Positions 33,072-42,398 of a DNA stretch of 44,277 bases are shown in pieces. Every line of letters begins with the position of its first letter. Position 1 is the first letter of the stretch. Position numbers and translations under genes: made by a program. The stretch lies in contig JAKLKA010000048.1 of assembly GCA_023150915.1 (NCBI GenBank), positions 1-44,277 of the forward strand. Reading direction: 5' to 3'. Source of the stretch: Polyangiaceae bacterium (GTDB taxonomy: Bacteria > Myxococcota_A > Polyangia > Polyangiales > Polyangiaceae). The notes beneath the pieces are model-generated. The model searched no databases. It was not told the origin of the DNA and was given only the letters and a program-made list of their open reading frames with translations.

Positions 33072-34889
33072 TCACTCGTGAACGTACACCGCCGTTCCCT
33101 GCCCCATGTCGGCCCCGATATTGATGCCGTGCCAGCCCTCGGGCACCGGCGGATCGGTCCAACGAAAGACCAAGCGCGCGTCGATCGGCGACAGGTTCAC
33201 GCAGCCGTGGCTGCGCGGCAGGCCAAACACGTCGTGCCAATAGGCGCCGTGCAAGGCGTAGCCCGCGGCGAAGTACTGGATCCAGGGCACGTCGCGCAGC
33301 TCGAAGTTCTGCGACCCGCGCCGCACGGTGATGCCGTACTCCGGATCACGGCCCTTCTTGATGTTCAGCAGGCGGCGCTTATCGTCCTCGCCGAGCCTCT
33401 CGCCTCCTTCCTCCGCCTTCTTCAGGCGCGCGATGGTCGCCGCCTTGTCGGGGCTGATGGCCGCCGAGCGGCCGCGGCTACCGCCGGCCACGGTCGAGTT
33501 CTCTTGCGAGTCCATCGCCGCCGCGATGTGCTTGCTCTGCAGGCGGAACTGCCCCTGTAGAGTGGAGAGCGTGGTCTTGGGGTCGCCGATGCGATCGCGC
33601 CCGGTGGAGACCAGGGTCGCGTACCAAGCACGCTTGCCCTCGTACAGCACCAGCGTCTGCTGCATCAGCGAGACGTCGATCCACTTCTCGCCCTTCTCGG
33701 CCCACTCTGGCCACTCGGCAGGAGGCGCGACCACCGCGATGTCTTCGGCGCGCAGCCAGCGCGTCTTGTCCTTGGTGGTCTGGTAGAAGCGCTTGCCGGC
33801 CTTGACCCGGGCGTTGCCGCTGAGCGGCACGATGGCGCGCTTGGGTACCTCTTCCGCGGGCTTTGCCTCGTCTTTGCCCTTGATCAGCTTCCAGGTGGTC
33901 GTGTCGCTCTTGATCACCCAGGCGAAGGGCGCTTCGACACCCTTGCCCAGCTCGACGCCGTGGAACGCCGATCCGGTGTCGGGCTTGACCTTGGTGGCGG
34001 GGATCAGGCGAAGGTCCACCGTGATGCCGAAGCGGCGCTTGAAGCCGGCGTCGTCGGTGTCGAACGAGCCGACGAACGACAGCCCCGTCTTGCGCCGCAC
34101 CCGATCGGCAAACACCGCGTAGTCCGGCACGTTGAAGCCCGAGACGTTGGGGACCAGACGCTTGCCCCCTTCCAGCCAGAAAGGGATCGGATCTCCGGCG
34201 CTCTTGCCGCCGAACAGCTCGCCCATCGACTGCTCGGTGCTGGGGCGGAACCCGGCCGCCGGCTTCGCGCCGGGCGCCGCAATCCCGCGGCTGTCGAGCG
34301 GCACGTCGTTGGCGCCGAGGACCACCGACTGCACCTCGGACTTGTGCGACTCGTACCAGTCCAGGTGCTCGGCCAGCGCCATCTCGCTCTTCTCTTGGTC
34401 GGCCTTGCTCGGAACTCGCAGGTATTGCGGCGCCGTCGCGCGCACGAATCCGTAACGGTAAGGCAGCGGCCTCTCCAGATCCGGGCGCACCGCGGCGGCG
34501 CGCAAGATCGGAGCGTCCATCTCGATGGTCGCTTCGTCGGTGCACACGTGGCCCATCGGGTAGATGCGATACCACTTGCCCTTGCAGCCCTTGCCGCTCA
34601 CCGGCTCGGCGTCGCGCTGCACGACACCACCCAGGCGGACGTAGCCGAGCCTGCGCGACTCGACGTCGGGCAGCTTGTAGACCGTGGCGGCGATCACCGT
34701 GGCGCCCAGCTTGGGCGCCTGGTCGGGCGCCTTGGTGTCGAGCTCGCCGTGCTCCACCACCAGCGTCGAGACCGGATTCGGCGTGGCGCTGGCCGAACCC
34801 GCGGGCGAGCTCTCGCTCTTCGCCTTCGGCGAGCAAGCCGCCGCGGCCACGGCCGCAATGCTGAGCGCTGTCAGGCCCCGGAAGGTCAC
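33072..34889 (-). CDS. L,D-transpeptidase (YkuD) lipoprotein
   Basis: The 605-residue product has a GTG start, a lipoprotein signal (AAAACSPK) and an SH3-like N-terminal segment. A large middle domain has paired [16 protein letters not shown] and KWIDVSL elements. The YkuD domain carries [10 protein letters not shown] and the catalytic SHGCVNLS with Cys563. L,D-transpeptidases make 3-3 crosslinks in peptidoglycan or attach proteins. About 65 charged residues (roughly 458-525) are inserted between the first beta-hairpins and the catalytic loop. It is 48 bases after the VanW gene, likely the same transcript. Confidence 0.9.
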   Translation of the reverse strand: MTFRGLTALSIAAVAAAACSPKAKSESSPAGSASATPNPVSTLVVEHGELDTKAPDQAPKLGATVIAATVYKLPDVESRRLGYVRLGGVVQRDAEPVSGKGCKGKWYRIYPMGHVCTDEATIEMDAPILRAAAVRPDLERPLPYRYGFVRATAPQYLRVPSKADQEKSEMALAEHLDWYESHKSEVQSVVLGANDVPLDSRGIAAPGAKPAAGFRPSTEQSMGELFGGKSAGDPIPFWLEGGKRLVPNVSGFNVPDYAVFADRVRRKTGLSFVGSFDTDDAGFKRRFGITVDLRLIPATKVKPDTGSAFHGVELGKGVEAPFAWVIKSDTTTWKLIKGKDEAKPAEEVPKRAIVPLSGNARVKAGKRFYQTTKDKTRWLRAEDIAVVAPPAEWPEWAEKGEKWIDVSLMQQTLVLYEGKRAWYATLVSTGRDRIGDPKTTLSTLQGQFRLQSKHIAAAMDSQENSTVAGGSRGRSAAISPDKAATIARLKKAEEGGERLGEDDKRRLLNIKKGRDPEYGITVRRGSQNFELRDVPWIQYFAAGYALHGAYWHDVFGLPRSHGCVNLSPIDARLVFRWTDPPVPEGWHGINIGADMGQGTAVYVHE

Positions 34890-34937
34890 GAGACGGGCGT
34901 TCTTAGCGAGTTTGTCGGCTCCGTCAAACCCGCCGGG

Positions 34938-36383
34938 TCAGCCCGCCGGGTCCCCCTCCGACGGGCCCTCGCTGATCGGCTCTCCGCCCTTGCCCTTGCC
35001 GTCGATCTCGACGTGCTTGGCGCCCTCGGGCAATTCGGGCAGCTCGGCCAGGTTGGCGCCGGGCCCGACCCAGAACACCTCGGGCACCGGGCGGTATTCG
35101 CTGTGATAGCTGCGGATCGGGCGCACTTCGCCGTTCGGCAGCGTGAGCCTCACGCTGCTCACCACGTCGTAGCCCTTGATGCCCCGCTGTCGCTTGAGCG
35201 TCTTGCCCTCTTTGACGAACGGCTTGGTCCAGACGCGGCGGTAGAAATCGTGGGTGCGCACCACTGCGTAGGTGTGCTCGACCTTGCCTTCGGGCTCGCG
35301 GCCCAAGAGCTCGACGCGCAGGCGGCTCGGCGTCGGCAAGAAGGCGTGGATGATGATCGGCGTGTCGTACGCGTTCTTGAACTTGAGGTCGACCTCGCCC
35401 CAGACCACGGTCGCGTCCAGGCCCAGGGGCGCGTACCCACTCGGTCGGCTGTGGCTGCGGCGGGCCACCACGTCCAGCGCGCCGAACACCGCCGCCGCGT
35501 GCACCGTGGAGGCCACCTGGCAGGTTCCGCCGCCCAGCCCGGGCTCGAGCTCGTCGTCGCGGATCACCGGCGCCATCACGAAGCCGCGCTCGAGGGTTCG
35601 GGGGCCGACGATCTGGTTGAAGCTGACGGTCTGGCCCGGCGCGATCACGAAGCCGTTCAGGTACTCGGCGGCCTTGCCGATGTTCACCGCCCGCCCGCGA
35701 CCCGTGCCGCCGAAGCCGGTCTCGAACGACGACAGCACCTTGGAGACGTCGACGTTTGCCAGCGACGCGCTGGTGACCCTGGCAGGGACGGGCCTCATCG
35801 CCAGGGCGAAGACCGCCAGATCGCCGCGCTCGCCTTCGGCCAGCATCTGGAGCGTGCCCTCGGGATCGAGCTCGCGGCCCGGGGCGTCGTCGATGCGCTG
35901 GTGCTGGACCAGATCGAGGCGGGCGTCGACCGGTGCCTTGGCCACCTGGCGCGCCACGCGCTCGAACACCATGCGCGCGCGGTTCGGGTCCAGGCTGAAG
36001 GCCAGCGGCAGGTCGATCTCGCCCCGCCGCGACTTCAGCGCGCGGTACGCCCGCTCGCTGGGGGTGCCGGTCTCGGCGTGCTCCCGCACGGCCTTCATGG
36101 TCGCGGCCACGTCCAGCTCGATCCCCAGCTCGCCGAACGACACCGGGAGTGTTCCGTCTTGGTCGGGGAGCGCGAAGTAGGCCTCGCGATCGAGCAAGCG
36201 CACGCGCCGCGCCTCGAGCCAGTCGCCCAGCGCAACGCCCTCGGGCTGGAGCTCTCCCCCCACGGTCGCGCCCGGCATGGCTCGCCCGGACGACTGCCAG
36301 TCGAAGTACTTCCAGGTGACCCCGCCGGTGAGCGCAGCAGCGCTCAGGGCGAGGAACGAGGCCAGGACGAGATCGCGCCGCAC
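34938..36383 (-). CDS. VanW-family envelope protein
   Basis: The 481-residue product (GTG 36383) has one N-terminal transmembrane or signal segment ([17 protein letters not shown]). A domain similar to the peptidoglycan-binding type-4 region seen before VanW follows (about 30-235). The VanW/G5-adjacent domain has [28 protein letters not shown] and [13 protein letters not shown]. VanW proteins occur in glycopeptide-resistance clusters but their biochemistry is unresolved. An alternative TTG at 36449 adds 22 residues of low-complexity sequence and was not chosen. It is probably the first gene of the VanW/LDT/M50/PIMT unit. Confidence 0.85.
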   Translation of the reverse strand: MRRDLVLASFLALSAAALTGGVTWKYFDWQSSGRAMPGATVGGELQPEGVALGDWLEARRVRLLDREAYFALPDQDGTLPVSFGELGIELDVAATMKAVREHAETGTPSERAYRALKSRRGEIDLPLAFSLDPNRARMVFERVARQVAKAPVDARLDLVQHQRIDDAPGRELDPEGTLQMLAEGERGDLAVFALAMRPVPARVTSASLANVDVSKVLSSFETGFGGTGRGRAVNIGKAAEYLNGFVIAPGQTVSFNQIVGPRTLERGFVMAPVIRDDELEPGLGGGTCQVASTVHAAAVFGALDVVARRSHSRPSGYAPLGLDATVVWGEVDLKFKNAYDTPIIIHAFLPTPSRLRVELLGREPEGKVEHTYAVVRTHDFYRRVWTKPFVKEGKTLKRQRGIKGYDVVSSVRLTLPNGEVRPIRSYHSEYRPVPEVFWVGPGANLAELPELPEGAKHVEIDGKGKGGEPISEGPSEGDPAG

Positions 36384-36500
36384 GGTGAAAGGGTAACGGG
36401 CCCCGGCGCCTGCCGGCAAAGTGCCGGCAGCCCGAGGACTCGTTGCCAAGGATTACGCTCGGATGCGGGGGTCGTCTTCCCGGGGTATAAGCCCGGGCGA

Positions 36501-36701
36501 ATGAAGCTGACGGTCAACGGCGAGAGCTGCGAGGTCCCGGACGGGCTGAGCGTGCGGGGCCTGGTCGAGCACCTGGGTCTGATCGAAGGCCCGGTGGCGG
36601 TGGAGAAGAACCGCGAGGTGGTGCCGCGCGCCGAGCACGCGAACGTCCTCTTGGCCGCCGGGGACGTGGTCGAGATCGTGCACTTCGTGGGTGGTGGCTG
36701 A
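36501..36701 (+). CDS. thiS: ThiS sulfur-carrier protein
   Basis: The 66-residue ubiquitin-like protein ([15 protein letters not shown] at the start, [15 protein letters not shown] in the middle) ends in Gly-Gly-Gly. The C-terminal Gly is adenylated and thiocarboxylated and hands sulfur to the thiazole synthase ThiG. No thiG, thiF or thiO gene is in the window; the neighbours are VanW (divergent) and a gamma-carbonic-anhydrase gene (convergent, stop three bases away). Confidence 0.9.
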   Translation: MKLTVNGESCEVPDGLSVRGLVEHLGLIEGPVAVEKNREVVPRAEHANVLLAAGDVVEIVHFVGGG

Positions 36702-36704
36702 GGG

Positions 36705-37226
36705 TCAGCCCTGCATCCGCCGGTGCTCCCGGGCCAGCTCCAGATAGCTGACCGCGCCGTTCACGCCCAGCTTGGCTTCGTCGGCGGTCACCTCGCGGAT
36801 CACCTTGGCGGGCGAGCCGCGCACCAGGCTTCGAGCCGGGATCTTCATCCGGGGCGGCACCACGCTGCCGGCCGCGATCAGGCAGTCGTCGCCGATCTCC
36901 ACGTTGTCCAGGATCACGCTGCCCATGCCCACCAGCACCCGATCGCCGATCCGGGCGCCGTGGATCACCACGTTGTGCCCGACGGTCACGTCTTGCCCGA
37001 TCTCGGTGTGGCTGATGCCGGTGGTCATGTGGATCATGGTCAGATCCTGCACGTTGGTCCGGGCCCCGATGCGGATGTGCCCGCAGTCGCCCCGCAGCAC
37101 CGCGCCGTACCAGACGTTGACCTCGTCACCGAGCTCCACGTCGCCGATCACCACGCAGGTCTCGGCGAGAAAACAGCTCTCCGCGATGCGCGGAGCCAAG
37201 GTCTTGTAGGTGCGAACCAGGGCCAT
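36705..37226 (-). CDS. Gamma-carbonic-anhydrase-like hexapeptide protein
   Basis: The 173-residue left-handed beta-helix protein of the YrdA/PaaY/CaiE group shows repeated VIGDVELG, IRIGARTNVQD and TEIGQDVTVG hexapeptides. The three zinc His ligands are His66 (MIHMTT), His84 and His89 (GHNVVIHG). Some members hydrate carbon dioxide, others have no known activity. Its ATG shares one base with the miaB stop (TGATG), so it is coupled to miaB. Confidence 0.92.
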   Translation of the reverse strand: MALVRTYKTLAPRIAESCFLAETCVVIGDVELGDEVNVWYGAVLRGDCGHIRIGARTNVQDLTMIHMTTGISHTEIGQDVTVGHNVVIHGARIGDRVLVGMGSVILDNVEIGDDCLIAAGSVVPPRMKIPARSLVRGSPAKVIREVTADEAKLGVNGAVSYLELAREHRRMQG

Positions 37227-38698
37227 CAGATCACCACGGGCAAGAGGCGTTTCTCGGAGGGTTTTGCCGCGGGGCCGAGGGGCGCCGCGCGACGCGGATC
37301 GGTGAGCTCGGCTTCGAGCGAGTTCTTGAAGGCCCGCACCACGCGCACGGGCAAGAGCTCGCCGGTCGGATCGTCGGCGGCACCGAAGTGGACGATCTCG
37401 TTTGCCTCGGTCCGGCCCGAGTAGCCGACCCTGCCCGGGCCTTCGACCAGCACGGCCTGGACCGAGCCCACCAGCCCCTCGAGGTGCGCGCGCCGGATCG
37501 AATCCGAGAGCGCGAACAGCTCCTCGAGGCGCGCGCTCTTCTCGCCCTCGGGCACGTCGTCCGTGAGCTTCTGCGCCGGCGTGAACGGCCGCTCGGAATA
37601 CTTGAAGCCGAACAGCCCCACGAAGCCGAGCTCGCGCACCAGCTCGAGGGTCGCCTCGAAGTCCTGCCGGCTCTCCCCCGGGAAACCCACGATCACGTCG
37701 GTCGACAGCGTGACCCCGGGGACCGCAGCGCGGAGGGCCGCGACTCGCTCCCGGTATTCGGCCGCCGAGTAGCGGCGGATCATCCGCCGCAGCACGCGAT
37801 CGCTGCCGCTCTGCACCGGCAGGTGAACGTGGCGCACCATGAACGGCAGCTCCTGGTGGGCGCGGATCAGGCTCATGGTCAGGTGCCGCGGGTGCGGGCT
37901 GGCGTAGCGCAGCCGCCGCAGCCCGGGCACCTCGCGGGCGATGCGGTAGAGCAGCGACGACAGCTCGCTCTCGTCCTGCCGCGCCGAGGTGGGGTGCGTG
38001 TGCGTCCAGGGGGCCTCGCCGGCTCCGGGCGCCGGATCGAGGGCGCCGGCCGGGTCGCGGTAGCTGTTCACGGTCTGACCGAGCAACATCACCTCGCCCA
38101 CGCCGGCGCCGACCAGCCGCGCGATCTCGTCGACGATCTCGTGACTCTCGCGGTAGCGCTCGGGGCCCCGCGTGTGCGGCACGATGCAGAACGAGCAGCG
38201 CTCGTTGCAGCCCTTCATCACGGTGACGTGGGCCGTCACGCCCGCGCGCCCCAGCCCGGGCTCGGCCCGGAGGAAGCGCGGCCGATCCAGATCGTGCACC
38301 GTGCGCACCTGGGGCGGCGCACCGGACTCGAGCTCGGCGAGGAGGGCCGGCAGCTCGGCGATGTTGTCGGGCCCGAACACCAGATCCAGCTCGGGCACGC
38401 GCCGGAGCAGGCGCTCGCCCTCTTGCTGCGCCACGCAGCCGGCCACGCCGAGCACCACGCCCGGGCGCGCGCGCTTGTGAGCCACCAGCCGGCCGACCTC
38501 GCTCCGCAGCTTGTGCTCGGCCTTGTCGCGCACGCTGCAGGTGTTGACCAAGATCACGTCTGCCTGGTCGACGCCCGGCGCCTCTTCGTAGCCCGCCTGA
38601 CGCAACACCTCGGCCATGCGAGTCGAGTCGTGCTCGTTCATCTGGCAGCCGAAGGTGACGAGGGCGAAAGAGCGCACGGGGGCGCGGGAAGCTAGCAC
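37226..38698 (-). CDS. miaB: tRNA-2-methylthio-N6-dimethylallyladenosine synthase
   Basis: The 490-residue radical SAM methylthiotransferase has N-terminal cluster cysteines in FGCQMNE, NTCSVRDK and AGCVAQQ. The radical SAM motif CNERCSFC and a C-terminal TRAM domain (about 415-475) are present. It adds methylthio to the adenosine 3' of the anticodon in certain tRNAs. The Ala/Pro-rich loop between the radical SAM and TRAM halves (about 208-235) is longer than usual. The start is GTG 38698. The gamma-carbonic-anhydrase gene follows in the same transcript. Confidence 0.95.
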   Translation of the reverse strand: MLASRAPVRSFALVTFGCQMNEHDSTRMAEVLRQAGYEEAPGVDQADVILVNTCSVRDKAEHKLRSEVGRLVAHKRARPGVVLGVAGCVAQQEGERLLRRVPELDLVFGPDNIAELPALLAELESGAPPQVRTVHDLDRPRFLRAEPGLGRAGVTAHVTVMKGCNERCSFCIVPHTRGPERYRESHEIVDEIARLVGAGVGEVMLLGQTVNSYRDPAGALDPAPGAGEAPWTHTHPTSARQDESELSSLLYRIAREVPGLRRLRYASPHPRHLTMSLIRAHQELPFMVRHVHLPVQSGSDRVLRRMIRRYSAAEYRERVAALRAAVPGVTLSTDVIVGFPGESRQDFEATLELVRELGFVGLFGFKYSERPFTPAQKLTDDVPEGEKSARLEELFALSDSIRRAHLEGLVGSVQAVLVEGPGRVGYSGRTEANEIVHFGAADDPTGELLPVRVVRAFKNSLEAELTDPRRAAPLGPAAKPSEKRLLPVVI

Positions 38699-38763
38699 CC
38701 TTCGGTCACTCGGGCATCCGCTGGCTCATGCCCAAGGATAGAGGCTGGCCCCGGACTCGGAGC

Positions 38764-39048
38764 TCAGCGGATGCGTGTGGCGACGATCTCCTTGCCGCCC
38801 ACGCTCAGGGTGCACGTGCCGTCGAGCTGCCTGAGCCCGCCCCACTCGATCGCAACCTGAACCTCCACGGGTTCACCGTTGTGTTCGGCCGTGCCTTCGA
38901 GCTTGCCGAGACCGATCCACGACCAGCTGCGCCGCGCAATCTCGCTGCCGTCCCACTCGAGGTTGAAGCCCTTCGTCACTTCGTTGCGAAAGACGGTGAC
39001 CTTGTGGCCCTCGTAGTCTGCTTCCCAGCGCGTTTCGAGAATCCCCAT
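38764..39048 (-). CDS. Small cytoplasmic beta-rich protein
   Basis: The 94-residue product has no signal peptide or membrane segment. It is rich in alternating beta-strand residues: WEADYEGHKVTVFR, KGFNLEWDG, GTAEHNGEPVEVQVAI. The shape resembles small beta-sandwich domains such as the FAIM1 fold, but I cannot assign the family. It lies alone between miaB and the DUF1566 gene with ordinary spacing. Confidence 0.6.
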   Translation of the reverse strand: MGILETRWEADYEGHKVTVFRNEVTKGFNLEWDGSEIARRSWSWIGLGKLEGTAEHNGEPVEVQVAIEWGGLRQLDGTCTLSVGGKEIVATRIR

Positions 39049-39165
39049 GGATCGAGGCTACACACAGGGAAAAGGCGCGCGCAAGCTCGGGGCGGCTGGG
39101 CGCACTCCCGCGCCTCCTACGCCGGGAAGCCCCCTGAGACGCGCGTGGTGCGGCGCGGCGCACTC

Positions 39166-39702
39166 TCAGCGCACGCACATCACGCCGTTCTGGGTGGACA
39201 GCGCCTGGACGCCGAGCATTGCGCGACGAAACTCCACGGTCCACCCGCGCGAGGCGTCGGCGGTCGTGGATGACCAGAGATCTTGATCGCAGTCGTGGCC
39301 GTTGAACGCAGACTGCCAGTAGCAACCGTTCAACGCGGGGCCCGCGGGCTGATAACTGCAGGTGCAGGCGCTCACTTCGGCTTTCGCGACCTCGCAAAGC
39401 GGAGCGCTCGCTTCGGTCGCCGGGCAACCCTCGATGAGCGAGCGAAGATCGGCGAGGGTCGGCAGCGTCCAACCGGGGCCCTCGAGGTCGAGCCCCTTGC
39501 AGTAGTCCTTGGCCTCCTCGAAAGTGAACCACTGACGGGGGCTGCCGTCCGGCGGTGGCGACTGCCACGAGCGCCCGCTCGCATCCTTCAACACCACGCC
39601 GTGATCGATGGGCGGTGAGCACGTGCCATCGCCCTTCTTGGCAGCGGGACAGGCGCCAAGATCGAGCTCCCGCGTCGAGTCTGGCTCGACACTACACAGC
39701 AT
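39166..39702 (-). CDS. DUF1566-type domain protein; probably the frameshifted 3' half of the next gene
   Basis: The 178-residue ORF from ATG 39702 contains a DUF1566/Lcl-like domain: WFTFEEAKDYCKGLDLEG, WTLPTLADLRSLIEG, LWSSTTADASRGWTVEF and Cys pairs. No signal peptide begins at this ATG, although DUF1566 domains are nearly always exported. The ORF overlaps the 3' end of the lipoprotein gene (39692-40075) by 11 bases in another frame. A one-base shift would make a single lipoprotein with a beta-sandwich domain followed by DUF1566. It is therefore either a frameshifted gene, a sequencing error, or a less likely pair of overlapping genes. Confidence 0.7.
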   Translation of the reverse strand: MLCSVEPDSTRELDLGACPAAKKGDGTCSPPIDHGVVLKDASGRSWQSPPPDGSPRQWFTFEEAKDYCKGLDLEGPGWTLPTLADLRSLIEGCPATEASAPLCEVAKAEVSACTCSYQPAGPALNGCYWQSAFNGHDCDQDLWSSTTADASRGWTVEFRRAMLGVQALSTQNGVMCVR

Positions 39703-40075
39703 GCGTGCCGTCGATTTCTCCGACCAACTCCCGAGGAAGCAGCACCGCCCGCACGTTGGTGGTCTCCCCGGCAGGTGCAGCCCGAGTCCCGACGGTGAGG
39801 CTGAAGTAACCGTCCTTTTGCAGCGTTGCCACGACGCGATCGGCCGGGAGCGCGACGTTTTCGATGCGGAACCGGCCGCTCCCATCGGACTTGGCGCTCG
39901 CGCCATAAGCAGAGACGAAGACGTCGGCCAGCGGCGCGCCCTCTTTGGTCGAAACCACGCCCTCGAGCGCTCCGCCGCTGACTTGGTTTCCCCCTGAATC
40001 GCCCCCACCGCCGCACTGAACCAGCAGCAACGAACAGGCAACGACGAGCAAGGGACTGAACGAGTAGCGATGCAT
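39692..40075 (-). CDS. Lipoprotein with carboxypeptidase-regulatory-like domain; probable 5' half of a split gene
   Basis: The 127-residue product has a lipoprotein signal (SLLLVQCGGGG; Cys20). A beta-sandwich of the carboxypeptidase regulatory-like kind follows: GVVSTKEGAPLADVFVSAYG, SDGSGRFRIENV and DRVVATLQKDGYF. It ends abruptly at VGEIDGTHAV just where the DUF1566 ORF continues in another frame. ATG 40075 is used. The promoter lies in the 346-bp gap upstream. Confidence 0.7.
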   Translation of the reverse strand: MHRYSFSPLLVVACSLLLVQCGGGGDSGGNQVSGGALEGVVSTKEGAPLADVFVSAYGASAKSDGSGRFRIENVALPADRVVATLQKDGYFSLTVGTRAAPAGETTNVRAVLLPRELVGEIDGTHAV

Positions 40076-40421
40076 GGTGCGCAGCTCCGGGGGAAGAACA
40101 TCGGACGTACCAGGTGGGCAGATCCCGAGGAAGTCAGCAGTTGCTGACACCCGGTCCCCGTGCGGCGTTCGCGGGGCCATCGTGCGCGCGTACGCTCGCA
40201 CCATACTCCTCGGCTCGGCGGCGCGCCGGCTCGTCCCCCAGCGCGCGATCGATTGGGCCGAGGATCTGCTCGACGCCGATGCGGCGCGCGTGCAGTGCAC
40301 GGCGATGCGCTTTCGCACCAGGCACTGCGCGTTGCACTCTTGCTCGGGGTTGCCGCTGGGGATTGCCACCATGTCGCGCCACCTTGATCCGGCGGGCCAG
40401 GCGGCCATAAAAGGGCTCCCG
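40076..40421. other. 346-bp divergent intergenic region with possible gene relic
   Basis: Promoters for the divergent lipoprotein and SBBP genes should lie here. A minus-strand frame through 40290-40350 reads ECNAQC and then C ten residues later, the same Cys spacing as a module of the Cys-rich protein at 15038-16330. The frame continues into Arg/Ser-rich sequence with no domain, so it looks like a decayed fragment. No sigma-70 hexamers stood out. Confidence 0.4.
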
Positions 40422-41894
40422 ATGGCGGCTCACCGGTTGTTCTCCCTCTGCACGCTGCTGCTCCTGGGCTTCACCGCGGGATGCGGCAAAAAACCGACGG
40501 GGAGCGGCGCCCCTGCGCCCTCCGCGGAAGCTCCCCCGGCGAGTGGCTCGGCCGCGGCGCCCGCGTCGAAGCCGAGCCCCAGGCTCGGCACGTGGGTGAA
40601 GCGCCTCGGGAGCAACGCGCCCGACGGCAACTCGGGCGACGGCTACATCAACCCCGAAGTCGGCAAGCTCGTCGCGGTGGACGCCGAAGGAAACGTCCTG
40701 CTCGTGGCCTGCTTCCGCGGGACCGCGGACTTCGGAGGGGGGCCCCTGACATCCGCCGGCGACACGGACCTCGTCCTCGCGCAGTACGACAGTACCGGCG
40801 CGCACCGCTGGAGCCGGCGCTTCGGGGGGGCCGCGGCGGAGCATGTGAGCGATCTCGCGCTGGACCCGCAAGGCAACATCTACCTGGCCGGGAGCTTCTG
40901 GGGCACGGTCGATTTCGGCGGGGGGCCCCTGGGCGAAGGTGGCTTCGTGGTGAAGCTCGATCCGCACGGCAACCACCTCTGGAGCAAGCCCGTCCAAAAG
41001 GGTCGCGTCACCGGCGTCGCGATCACGCCCCAGGGCGACGTCATCGTCGCCGGCCCGTTCAAGGGCGAGACCGTCGTCGGCACCGAGAAGGTGACCAGCG
41101 CGGGAGATCAGAGCTCGTTTCTGGCCAAGCTCGACGCCGGGGGGCGCGGCCAATGGGTCAAGGCGTTCGGAGGGGCAAAGGCGAGCGTGGAGGTCCGCGC
41201 GTTGAGGGCCCACACCGACGGGACCCTCTACCTGGCGGCCGAGATCAAGAAGACCGTGGATTTCGGCGGAGGGCCGCTCTCCAGCGCCGGAAGCTCCGAC
41301 GTCGCATTCGTCAAGCTCGACGCTGGCGGCGGCCACCAGTGGAGCAAGAGCTTCGGAGGGGAGCTCGAGGATCGCGTCTCTCGCATCGCGCTCGACACGT
41401 CGGGGGCGATGGTGGCGGTGGGCAGGTTCATCAAACCCATCGATTTCGGCGGGGGGAAGCTCGTCTCCAGCGGCGACGAAGAGGGCTTCATCGCGAAGCT
41501 CGACGCGAGCGGCGCCCACGTGTGGAGCAAGCGCTTCGGGGGGAAACAGAAGGACGCGATCCATGGGGTCGCGATCGATCCGCAGGGCCACGTCGCCGTC
41601 ACCGGCGACTTCCCGGGCGAGGCAGGTTTCGACAACCAGGCGCCGCTCGCCAGCGCCGGGGATCGGGAGAAGCTCAGGCGCGACACGTTCATCGCGCTGC
41701 TCGATCCGAAGGGGGCTCCCTTGTGGAGTCGGCGGCTCGGAGGCCCGGAATCGGAGTGGGGGACCGACGTCGCCATGGACCGCGCCGGCGCCGTGGTCGT
41801 CACTGGAGGCTTCGAGGGCAAGGCGACCTACCAGGACGGTGATCTCACCTCGATCGGGGGCAACGACATCTACCTCGTCGCCATTGCGAAGTAG
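40422..41894 (+). CDS. SBBP beta-propeller lipoprotein
   Basis: The 490-residue product has a lipoprotein signal (GFTAGCGKK; Cys21) and an Ala/Pro/Ser linker (25-55). Seven to eight SBBP-type blades of about 55 residues follow, each with 'VDFGGGPLxSAGxxD' and 'KLDxxGxHxWSKxFGG' and an 'IAxDxxGNVxVxGxF' strand. Such propellers act as surface scaffolds or binding proteins in myxobacteria. ATG 40422 is chosen because it gives the signal peptide; the open frame upstream is intergenic. Confidence 0.87.
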   Translation: MAAHRLFSLCTLLLLGFTAGCGKKPTGSGAPAPSAEAPPASGSAAAPASKPSPRLGTWVKRLGSNAPDGNSGDGYINPEVGKLVAVDAEGNVLLVACFRGTADFGGGPLTSAGDTDLVLAQYDSTGAHRWSRRFGGAAAEHVSDLALDPQGNIYLAGSFWGTVDFGGGPLGEGGFVVKLDPHGNHLWSKPVQKGRVTGVAITPQGDVIVAGPFKGETVVGTEKVTSAGDQSSFLAKLDAGGRGQWVKAFGGAKASVEVRALRAHTDGTLYLAAEIKKTVDFGGGPLSSAGSSDVAFVKLDAGGGHQWSKSFGGELEDRVSRIALDTSGAMVAVGRFIKPIDFGGGKLVSSGDEEGFIAKLDASGAHVWSKRFGGKQKDAIHGVAIDPQGHVAVTGDFPGEAGFDNQAPLASAGDREKLRRDTFIALLDPKGAPLWSRRLGGPESEWGTDVAMDRAGAVVVTGGFEGKATYQDGDLTSIGGNDIYLVAIAK

Positions 41895-41954
41895 CCGGCT
41901 CCCCGGCTGCCCGGCGAAGAACGCCGACCCCCACAGCTCGGCGCGCGGTAGGGC

Positions 41955-42398
41955 TCACCGTCCGACGAACGCCGTGAGCGACTGGACGGCCAGCCCGGGA
42001 AACCGGCTGAAGTCTCGGTCCTCCGTCAGCAGCGTCCGGGCGCCGTGTTCCAAGCACACGGCCGCGATCTGCGCGTCGAAGACGTGGTTGCCGGCGGCCG
42101 CGGATTGGATGAGCAGCCGCCGCAGCACCGCCATGTACTGATCGCCCGGCACGAGCACCCGGACGGATGGGCTCGCCAAGAGCGAGTCGAGGGAGTCCAG
42201 CGCCTCGGCCGTCGGGGTCGGCGGGTCGAAGACTCGATGGTGCGAAACGACGCGAAGGAACTCCCCCGCGCAGAAGATCGGCAGCGCCCAGGCGTCGGTC
42301 CCTTCCGCCAGCCTGCGGAGCGCGGCGATGGCTTGCCGGTGGAGCGGCATCTCGGCGCGGTCCGCGTAGATCAGGACGTTCGTGTCGACCGCGATCAC
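41955..42398 (-). CDS. vapC: PIN-domain ribonuclease toxin (VapC)
   Basis: The 147-residue product has the PIN acidic residues: Asp5 (VDTNVLIYA), Glu46 (FCAGEF), Asp108 (VFDAQIAAVCLE) and Asp127/Asp129 (LLTEDRDF). VapC toxins cut RNA, most often initiator tRNA or rRNA. The GTG start overlaps the vapB stop (GTGA), as in most vapBC pairs. Confidence 0.9.
   Translation of the reverse strand: MIAVDTNVLIYADRAEMPLHRQAIAALRRLAEGTDAWALPIFCAGEFLRVVSHHRVFDPPTPTAEALDSLDSLLASPSVRVLVPGDQYMAVLRRLLIQSAAAGNHVFDAQIAAVCLEHGARTLLTEDRDFSRFPGLAVQSLTAFVGR

Noticed and set aside
33960-36500. 913-codon plus-strand frame ending in ThiS
   Set aside because: It is antisense to the L,D-transpeptidase and VanW genes; only the last 66 codons are a real gene.
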